Origin: an uncultured Nitrosopumilaceae archaeon
Lineage (GTDB): Archaea > Thermoproteota > Nitrososphaeria > Nitrososphaerales > Nitrosopumilaceae
DNA length: 12,632 nucleotides
Direction: 5' to 3'
Assembly: GCA_937875805.1 (NCBI GenBank)
Contig: CALFHG010000312.1
Location: forward strand, 1 to 12,632
Part shown: in pieces, positions 7,200 through 12,269 of the stretch
Layout: each line of letters opens with the position of its first letter
How positions within the stretch are numbered: position 1 is the stretch's first letter
Program-made: the position numbers and the translations under genes
The notes under the pieces: generated by a model
Database searches by the model: none
The model's input: only the letters and a program-made list of their open reading frames with translations
What the model was told of the DNA's origin: nothing

Positions 7200-8500
7200 T
7201 ATTGTAATCCTCCTGGTCCTAGCACTCCAGCGTAAAGCAAGCCAAGTGCAATAAAGATGTTAACGAAAGCTAGTCCAATTAATTTGCTCCATCCAAGATT
7301 CAACAACATGTCAACTCTAATTCTTGGGAATACACCTCTTGGTAACAATATGAAGAATATGACACCAGCAGTTTTCATAACAAACATGAGTGTACCATTA
7401 AGCATTTCTTGTGTAAATAATGGTAATCCAGGTAATGGTCCTACAGTGATAGGACCCATTTCAATTCCGTTTTCAAGAAGTTCTACTGGGAATGGAGGTA
7501 CAATCATTGGACCATTCCAACCGCCAAGGAAAAGTACTACAAACAATCCTGCAAATGCGTAAAGTTTTAGATAAGTTCCTAATTGGACAAGACCATACAT
7601 CATTCCAGATAATTCTGTTAACCATCCAGCGACAATTTCACTTTCTGCCTCTGGTAAGTCAAATGGAATTCTTTCTAATTCTGCAAGCATTGTAATGAAA
7701 AATACAATTGCACCTACTGGTAAAAATACAATCCATGGGAATACAGATTGACTTGCAGCAATTTCAGATAGATTTAGAGAACCAGTTAACATAACAACAC
7801 CCGGCAAAGATAGAATTAATGGAATTTCAAATGAAACCATTTGGAATAAAGCCCTGATACCACCAATGAATGGGAATTTACTATTTGCAGACCATGCAGA
7901 AAGAATTGTAATGATTGGGAAGAATCCAATTACTGCAAATACTCCTAGTAATCCCAAGTCTACATCTGCAACTACCCAACCAGGAGCTACAGGAATGAAT
8001 GCAACAAATGCTGCTGCTGCTGCAACAAAGAGTACTGGTGCTGCCCAGAAAATTGGTTTATCAGCTTTTGCTGGAATAATAATTTCTTTTGAGATTAATT
8101 TTAGTCCGTCACCCATTAATTGTAAAATACCTTCAAACTTTCCACAGTAAAAAGGACCAACTCTTAATTGTAATTTTGCAAGCATCTTTCTTTCAACAAA
8201 GATTGTGCCAGCTGCTAGTAATGCTGCAAATCCAAATCCAGGAAATACCATTACTCTAAAGAGATCAGTTCCCATGAATGCTTTGACAACAGGAAGAATT
8301 CGTGAAGGATCCGCTAACCAAGTTAATGCAAGGAATGGTGTAAGTAATTCTCCATTGATTACTGGCATTTCAACAACAAATAGAATTATGAAAACTGCTG
8401 GAAGACCAATTAAAACTAGTAGCAGTATTATCCAGAAAATATTATCAAGTAATGATTTGATAAATTCACTTAGTTTGAAGTTTGGTGCAATGACTGACAT
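7199..8500 (-). CDS. nuoH: Complex I subunit H
   Basis: Membrane subunit that forms the quinone chamber with NuoB/D and starts the E-channel; 433 residues against about 325 in E. coli. Family motifs: FVERKMLAKLQLRVGP (101-116), DGLKLISKEIIIPAKAD (131-147), LAELERIPFDLPEAESEIVAG (272-292), GMMYGLVQLGTYLKLYAF (299-316) and LPRGVFPRIRVDMLLNLGW (386-404). The extra length is mostly an N-terminal helix (about 20-44) with a following loop (45-82), and an enlarged Pro/Gly-rich loop at about 329-367. The usual GPN after the RxGP motif reads GPF, and the usual TNRxPFDL reads LERIPFDL. The ATG at 8500 directly abuts the nuoD TAA, with GGAGG about eleven bases upstream. Identity is certain; the insertions are discussed as a finding. 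Confidence 0.96.
   Translation of the reverse strand: MSVIAPNFKLSEFIKSLLDNIFWIILLLVLIGLPAVFIILFVVEMPVINGELLTPFLALTWLADPSRILPVVKAFMGTDLFRVMVFPGFGFAALLAAGTIFVERKMLAKLQLRVGPFYCGKFEGILQLMGDGLKLISKEIIIPAKADKPIFWAAPVLFVAAAAAFVAFIPVAPGWVVADVDLGLLGVFAVIGFFPIITILSAWSANSKFPFIGGIRALFQMVSFEIPLILSLPGVVMLTGSLNLSEIAASQSVFPWIVFLPVGAIVFFITMLAELERIPFDLPEAESEIVAGWLTELSGMMYGLVQLGTYLKLYAFAGLFVVLFLGGWNGPMIVPPFPVELLENGIEMGPITVGPLPGLPLFTQEMLNGTLMFVMKTAGVIFFILLPRGVFPRIRVDMLLNLGWSKLIGLAFVNIFIALGLLYAGVLGPGGLQ
7209..7214 (-). promoter_or_regulatory. ribosome binding site for nuoI
   Basis: Minus-strand AGGAGG inside the 3' end of nuoH, nine bases before the nuoI ATG. It is the strongest Shine-Dalgarno in the cluster and confirms the start at 7199. 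Confidence 0.75.
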
Positions 8501-9637
8501 TTATCGGTCTGCCTCCACTGGCCAATAGTTTAGACTCCAATAAACAGATGGCATGTTACCTAGTTTTTCACCTCTGAGAAGATTTGGTAATGCAATCAGA
8601 TTTCTAAATGAAGGAACACTCAACTTTACTCTGTATGGCTCTACTTTTCCATCAGATACGATATAGCAACCTAAGGAACCTCTGCCTGACTCTACACGCT
8701 TGTATACAGAATCAAGTCCCTTACCTTTTGGATTTGGTTTTAGTTTGGTTCTAACAGATCCTGATTTTGGCATTTTTTGTAATGCTTGTCTAATAATATT
8801 ACAACTTTCCAACATGTCAAGCCATGGAATTTTGGATCTTGCATAAGAGTCTCCTTCCTTCATTACATTAGTGTGAACATCTAATTCTTCATAGACATCA
8901 TATGGTTCCTTTACTCTAAGATCATAATCAACACCACTTGCACGGAGTACAGAACCAGTTGTACCATATCGAATTGCATCTTGTCTAGATAGAACACCAG
9001 TATCTCTAGTTCTGGCAATTAAAATCGGGTTATCATAAAAGATTGCAGCATATTCTTTGATACGTTTTTCAAAATAGTTAACTTGACGTAAACAAACATC
9101 TTCAAAGTTTGGTGGTAAATCATTTCTAACTCCACCCGGAATAAAATGTGCATGTGTAACTCTTGCACCAGTCATTTTTTCCATAAGATCAATTAAGAGT
9201 TCACGGTCTCCTGCTGGCCACATAAACATTGTAGAGTGACCTAAAAATATTCCATAAATTGCAAGCCAATACATGATGTAGATACATCTGTTTAGTTCAG
9301 ATGCAATAACTCTAACATATTTTGCACGTTCAGGAACTTCAATTCCAAGAATTTCTTCAGCTCCCAAAACATAAGGATACAATACATTACATGAATCATG
9401 AATTACTGGTCTTTCTAAGTGAGGAATGTTTAGAATATAATTTCTATATTCAGCCATCTTTTCTTCTCCACGATGAACATATCCAGGATCAGGATCACAT
9501 GCAACAATGTAATCACCATCAATTTGTACGATAAGTCTCATGTGTCCAGAACCAGGATGTTGTGGTCCAACATTGAGAGTCATTATTCTCTCATCTACTT
9601 TTTGGAGTGCTAACCCTGGTGGTAATTTAAAAGTCAT
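8501..9637 (-). CDS. nuoD: Complex I subunit D (49-kDa type, quinone site)
   Basis: Core subunit of the connecting module, descended from the large subunit of [NiFe] hydrogenase; with NuoB it forms the quinone-reduction site. It has 378 residues from the preferred ATG at 9637. The frame stays open to 9691, but that would run 52 bp into nuoC; the ATG at 9637 has GGGAAG six bases upstream and lies 2 bp after the nuoC TAG. Motifs: LNVGPQHP (21-28), DPDPGYVHRGEEKMAEY (48-64), MTGARVTHAHFIPGGVRND (155-173), TTGSVLRASGVDYDLR (226-241), RGSLGCYIVSDG (319-330) and the C-terminal PVEADR. There are no nickel-binding CxxC pairs, so it is not a hydrogenase. The quinone-site positions differ from bacterial enzymes: the GPQHP loop reads GSGHM and the tyrosine position is I79. 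It is not fused to NuoC. Confidence 0.95.
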   Translation of the reverse strand: MTFKLPPGLALQKVDERIMTLNVGPQHPGSGHMRLIVQIDGDYIVACDPDPGYVHRGEEKMAEYRNYILNIPHLERPVIHDSCNVLYPYVLGAEEILGIEVPERAKYVRVIASELNRCIYIMYWLAIYGIFLGHSTMFMWPAGDRELLIDLMEKMTGARVTHAHFIPGGVRNDLPPNFEDVCLRQVNYFEKRIKEYAAIFYDNPILIARTRDTGVLSRQDAIRYGTTGSVLRASGVDYDLRVKEPYDVYEELDVHTNVMKEGDSYARSKIPWLDMLESCNIIRQALQKMPKSGSVRTKLKPNPKGKGLDSVYKRVESGRGSLGCYIVSDGKVEPYRVKLSVPSFRNLIALPNLLRGEKLGNMPSVYWSLNYWPVEADR

Positions 9638-9639
9638 CT

Positions 9640-10233
9640 CTATCTTCCCTTTATTGCAAAGTCCTTTCGAAGCGGAGGTAAGTCTGCCCAATCTTCTGGC
9701 AAAAGTAATCGTCTATTATCTGGATGACCTTCAAAGAAAACACCGAACATCTCAAAAACTTCTCTTTCATGAAATTCTACACTGTAAAATACATCTCTAA
9801 GAGTGGGGAGTCTAGTAGCATCATTTCCAGGAATTGGATTCGTTTCTCTTTGTGCTCTTGTAGCTAAAACTAGAATTTGTCTTGCTAATGAAGAATCATC
9901 ATAGGATCCTATATGATAAACAACTTCAATTTCATTATCTTGTGGGTAATCTACACCTGAAACAGATTCAACATGATCATAATTTAGTCCATCACGAATG
10001 AATTCAGCAACATCATGAACATTTTCTCTACCAACATTAATTCTAACTCTATCTTCTTTGATAAATCCAACTTCAACTTTATCACCAAATTTTTCAACAA
10101 TTTTATCAGAAATACTTTTTTCAAATGCAGGTACCACCACAGGTGCTGCTTCAAGTTTTTTTGCTACAGGCTTTGGTGGTGATTCTACTTCAGGAGTATC
10201 ATCTGCAATAGGAGTTTCAGTTTCAGTACTCAT
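9640..10233 (-). CDS. nuoC: Complex I subunit C (30-kDa type)
   Basis: Peripheral-arm structural subunit that packs against NuoD and NuoI in the connecting module, 197 residues. The C-terminal signature is typical: FHEREVFEMFGVFFEGHPD (153-171), then NRRLLLPEDWADLPPLRKDF. The N-terminal 38 or so residues are Glu/Asp/Thr-rich, then Pro/Ala/Lys-rich, and look disordered; the folded domain begins near EKSISDKIVEKFGDK. The ATG at 10233 shares one base with the nuoB stop (TAATG), with AGGAAG about nine bases upstream. It stands alone as a gene, unlike the NuoCD fusion of E. coli. The TAG at 9640-9642 precedes the nuoD ATG by 2 bp. Confidence 0.95.
   Translation of the reverse strand: MSTETETPIADDTPEVESPPKPVAKKLEAAPVVVPAFEKSISDKIVEKFGDKVEVGFIKEDRVRINVGRENVHDVAEFIRDGLNYDHVESVSGVDYPQDNEIEVVYHIGSYDDSSLARQILVLATRAQRETNPIPGNDATRLPTLRDVFYSVEFHEREVFEMFGVFFEGHPDNRRLLLPEDWADLPPLRKDFAIKGR
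9644..9649 (-). promoter_or_regulatory. ribosome binding site deciding the nuoD start
   Basis: Minus-strand GGGAAG near the end of nuoC, six bases before the ATG at 9637. It supports this start over the frame-open ATG at 9691. Confidence 0.55.
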
Positions 10234-10757
10234 TATACAAACTTCCTAGCCTTCATTCTCTTGATTTTTTCTTGCAATAACATACACCCTTGAATTAGTG
10301 TTTCAGGTCTAGGGGGGCAGCCTGGAACATAGACATCAACAGGAATAATTCCATCAATTCCTGGAAGTACATTGTATGAATCAAAATACAATCCTCCAGT
10401 AATTGCACAAGCTCCCATAGCAATTACATATTTTGGTTCTGGCATTTGATCATAAACTAATCTGAGACGTGGTGCCATCTTTCTTGTAATAGTTCCTTGA
10501 ACAACTACCAAATCACATTGTCTAAGTGAACCAAATGCTTCAATGATACCAAATCTTTCAACATCATATCTAGGACTAGATGCTGCACCAAATTCTACAC
10601 TGCAACAAGCTGTTTCAATATGAACAGGCCAGAGAGACCAAATTCTACCCCAATTAATGGCATAGCCTAATGGTTTACCAATTGCTTTTTCTAAAATATC
10701 CCCTAACTTTCCAACAAACACATTTGCATTTTCTGGTGTTACTAAATCTTTAAGCAA
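10233..10757 (-). CDS. nuoB: Complex I subunit B, cluster N2 protein
   Basis: Carries the terminal [4Fe-4S] cluster N2 that reduces quinone, 174 residues. The ligands are all visible: the tandem C51-C52 in HIETACCSVEFG, C117 in AMGACAITGG and C147 in VPGCPPRPE. The RYDVERFG segment (63-70) and QGTITRKMAPRL (87-98) are also typical. The start is TTG at 10755-10757: an in-frame TAG lies four codons upstream with no ATG between, and GGGG in the string GGGGATAAAATTG is close upstream. A 40-bp gap separates it from nuoA, the longest inside the cluster, and contains a TATA-like box, so nuoB-nuoN may have its own promoter. The TAA overlaps the nuoC ATG. Confidence 0.95.
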   Translation of the reverse strand: MLKDLVTPENANVFVGKLGDILEKAIGKPLGYAINWGRIWSLWPVHIETACCSVEFGAASSPRYDVERFGIIEAFGSLRQCDLVVVQGTITRKMAPRLRLVYDQMPEPKYVIAMGACAITGGLYFDSYNVLPGIDGIIPVDVYVPGCPPRPETLIQGCMLLQEKIKRMKARKFV

Positions 10758-10787
10758 TTTTATCCCCTACCTTCGTAAATACAATTT

Positions 10788-10797
10788 GTATAAAAAA
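10788..10797 (-). promoter_or_regulatory. TATA-like box before nuoB, possible internal promoter
   Basis: Immediately after the nuoA TAG the minus strand reads TTTTTTATACAAATTG, sharing TTTTTATACAAA and a following TTG with the box upstream of nuoA. It ends 31 bases before the nuoB TTG, giving a predicted leader of only about 5-10 bases. It would allow nuoB-nuoN to be expressed independently of nuoA. Confidence 0.45.
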
Positions 10798-11172
10798 CTA
10801 CCATATTCTTCTTCTCCCGGATTGATACAATGCAAAAGCCATTGCTCCAAACATGATTGCTAAAAATCCCATCATCGGCAGCGTTGCTATCTTTGGAATT
10901 TCTAAAAGTGAACTGCCCCATGCATACAAGAAAATTGCCATCACATCAAACACTACAAACATCAGAATGTATGGATAATACTGCATCATAAAATGAGTTC
11001 TACCCTCACCAGTTGGAACTTGTCCACATTCCATTGGCAAAAATTTAACTGGATTACTTTTTTTCCGAGGAGAAATCATTCTAGAAATAACTAAAGCTGG
11101 AGCCATTGCTACTACGGCAAAGCCAAACATCAATACAACGGTACTGTAATTGCCCGCTAATTCCCCGACCAA
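10798..11172 (-). CDS. nuoA: Complex I subunit A
   Basis: Three-helix membrane subunit that wraps around NuoH near the quinone chamber, 124 residues. Its second conserved loop is recognisable from MECGQVPTGEGRTHF (47-61), and the following helix reads YYPYILMFVVFDVMAIFLYAWG. D76 matches the conserved Asp (E. coli D79), but the Glu two residues later (E. coli E81) is M78. The start is TTG at 11170-11172: upstream in frame come AAA, GCT, AAA and then a TGA, and no ATG is available before M15. GGAGTG lies about ten bases upstream, but a TATA-like box only 24 bases away suggests the transcript may begin almost at the start codon. It is the first gene of the nuo cluster, divergent from the peroxiredoxin. 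Confidence 0.92.
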   Translation of the reverse strand: MVGELAGNYSTVVLMFGFAVVAMAPALVISRMISPRKKSNPVKFLPMECGQVPTGEGRTHFMMQYYPYILMFVVFDVMAIFLYAWGSSLLEIPKIATLPMMGFLAIMFGAMAFALYQSGRRRIW

Positions 11173-11195
11173 TTTAGCTTTTCACTCCAATTTTT

Positions 11196-11204
11196 GTATA
11201 AAAA
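11196..11204 (-). promoter_or_regulatory. TATA-like promoter box for the nuo cluster
   Basis: On the minus strand the string TTTTTATAC, followed by AAAAATTGG, fits an archaeal TATA box (T-rich, then TATA). Its right edge is 24 bases from the nuoA TTG, so with the usual TATA-to-start distance of about 25 bases transcription would begin at or within a few bases of the start codon. No clear purine-rich BRE is seen just upstream (ACATACC). Position and near-identity to the box before nuoB support it; it is inferred, not measured. Confidence 0.55.
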
Positions 11205-11230
11205 GGTATGTGTTATTTTTGGGATCAATC

Positions 11231-11241
11231 TTTTAAAAAAA
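11231..11241 (+). promoter_or_regulatory. candidate TATA-like box for the peroxiredoxin gene
   Basis: The string ttttaaaaaaa is the best TATA-like element upstream of the ATG at 11281 and would place the transcription start near 11262, leaving a leader of about 19 bases (beginning around tataatatcaaag). A second AT string, tataatat at 11261-11268, is too close to the ATG to serve as the box. The two divergent boxes are about 27 bases apart, so TBP/TFB or a regulator could affect both genes. Confidence 0.4.
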
Positions 11242-11280
11242 TTTGAAAAGGACTTAATAGTATAATATCAAAGATCGATC

Positions 11281-11745
11281 ATGTCATTAAATGTAGGAGA
11301 CACTGCTCCTGGATTCGAACTTGTCGATACTGAATTAAAAATACGTAATTTGGATGAATTTAGAGGTGGAAAAATAGTATTATCATTCATAGTTGCAGCA
11401 AGTTCTCCTGTCTGTGAAGTAGAACTTTGTTCATTTAGAGACGCTTGGAAAGAAATTTCAGATCTTGGTGCTAAAGTAGTTGCAATTAGTAATGATGGTC
11501 CATTTGCAAACAAGGCATTTGCAGAAAAAAACAACTTTAACTTTCCATTATTGGGAGACTATACCAGTAAAACAATTAGAGATTATGATGTTTTGATGCC
11601 AGATTTACTTCACATTAAAGATTACAATGCGGCAAAACGTTCTATTTTCATTATTAATGAAGATGGAAAAATTGGTTACAAGTGGGTTTCAGAAGATCCA
11701 TTAAAAGAGCCAAACTATGAAGAAATTAAAAATTTCTTAAAATAA
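11281..11745 (+). CDS. peroxiredoxin, Bcp/AhpC-TSA family, with altered active-site loop
   Basis: Thioredoxin-fold thiol peroxidase predicted to reduce hydrogen peroxide or alkyl hydroperoxides in the cytoplasm; 154 residues, the size of Bcp proteins. The N-terminal VGDTAPGFELVDTE leads into the active site SSPVCEVELCSFRD (41-54): C45 is the peroxidatic cysteine, S42 the Thr/Ser of the TxxC motif, R120 in AKRSIFIINEDG the conserved arginine. C50, five residues on, matches the resolving-cysteine spacing of E. coli Bcp (C45/C50), so an atypical 2-Cys mechanism is likely. The proline seven residues before the peroxidatic cysteine, near-invariant in the family, is V38 here. The ATG follows GATCGATC and has no good Shine-Dalgarno. 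It diverges from nuoA across 108 bp and converges on the carrier-protein gene with a 5-bp gap. Confidence 0.88.
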   Translation: MSLNVGDTAPGFELVDTELKIRNLDEFRGGKIVLSFIVAASSPVCEVELCSFRDAWKEISDLGAKVVAISNDGPFANKAFAEKNNFNFPLLGDYTSKTIRDYDVLMPDLLHIKDYNAAKRSIFIINEDGKIGYKWVSEDPLKEPNYEEIKNFLK

Positions 11746-11749
11746 AAAA
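11739..11749 (-). terminator. T-run terminator after the carrier-protein gene
   Basis: Two bases after the carrier-protein TAG the minus strand reads TTTTTTATTTT, an oligo-T tract of the kind at which archaeal RNA polymerase terminates. No hairpin is evident. The tract overlaps the end of the convergent peroxiredoxin gene, including its TAA stop. Confidence 0.45.
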
Positions 11750-11750
11750 T

Positions 11751-12263
11751 CTATTCTATTTCTGCAACAACGTCGCCTTTGGCAACAGTTCCAGTTTCTT
11801 TAACTTTTATTGTTTTTACAACTCCATCTTTGTGAGATTTTATAGCAACTTGCATTTTCATTGATTCTAAAGTACAAACAACATCTCCTTTCTTCACAGA
11901 ATCTCCTTCTGAAACAGATATTGATACAACCTTGCCAGGGATTTGACTTTTCAAAGCTAATTGTGCATCAACACCACCGGTACCACCAGTGATTTTGTAT
12001 ACAACCTCATCAAAATGAGTATTACGATTAATAATAATTGGAACATTATCAATTACAATATTCATTTCATTTGTAGATTGTTCAAGATATTTTGCTTTAT
12101 GATATTTTTGATCTAAAATAAATTCTATTCCTTTAGAATTCATAGTAATAATTTTTAATTTATGTTCGTTATCATTAATTTTAATTACATAATCATTATT
12201 TCCAAGATTTTCCACTATCTTTCCTTCAAATGATTTTTCAATGTCTTGTATTTTATAATTCAT
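11751..12263 (-). CDS. accB: biotin carboxyl carrier protein of acyl-CoA carboxylase
   Basis: Carries the biotin that shuttles carboxylate from biotin carboxylase to carboxyltransferase; 170 residues. The C-terminal biotinyl domain (about 100-170) is clear: SQIPGKVVSISVSEGDSVKKGD, then LESMKM with the target K136 (the usual EAMKM reads ESMKM), then the second half GVVKTIKV...GDVVAEIE. The N-terminal 90 residues are Asn/Lys/Ile-rich, resembling the less conserved front part of archaeal and propionyl-CoA-carboxylase-type carriers, with a Gly/Thr linker at 91-98. The start lies 6 bp after the biotin carboxylase stop in TGATGAAAAATG, with no strong Shine-Dalgarno, implying translational coupling. 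In ammonia-oxidising archaea this pair belongs to the acetyl-/propionyl-CoA carboxylase of the 3-hydroxypropionate/4-hydroxybutyrate cycle; that role is inferred from family and organism. Confidence 0.93.
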   Translation of the reverse strand: MNYKIQDIEKSFEGKIVENLGNNDYVIKINDNEHKLKIITMNSKGIEFILDQKYHKAKYLEQSTNEMNIVIDNVPIIINRNTHFDEVVYKITGGTGGVDAQLALKSQIPGKVVSISVSEGDSVKKGDVVCTLESMKMQVAIKSHKDGVVKTIKVKETGTVAKGDVVAEIE

Positions 12264-12269
12264 TTTTCA

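Noticed and set aside
8205..8528. Plus-strand open frame opposite nuoH (also 7866-8150, 7257-7562 and 7492-7695)
   Set aside because: Compositional shadows of nuoH on the other strand: no recognisable domain, no ribosome binding site, Pro/Asn/Ser-rich as expected from antisense of hydrophobic codons.
8501..9637. NuoD/NuoB as subunits of a membrane-bound [NiFe] hydrogenase or formate hydrogenlyase
   Set aside because: NuoD lacks both CxxC nickel-binding pairs, and the cluster has NuoA, J, K, L, M and N in full complex I complement.
9638..9691. Longer nuoD starting at 9691
   Set aside because: It would overlap nuoC by 52 bp, its extra residues (MGRLTSASKGLCNKG) resemble nothing in the family, and the ATG at 9637 has its own ribosome binding site.
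9322..10249. Plus-strand open frames opposite nuoD, nuoC and nuoB (9322-9534, 9540-9800, 10058-10249)
   Set aside because: They lie within well-conserved genes on the other strand and have no coding features of their own.
11268..11534. Minus-strand open frame of 88 codons opposite the peroxiredoxin
   Set aside because: It is the reverse of a conserved peroxiredoxin coding region and lacks any motif; it would also block the divergent promoter region.
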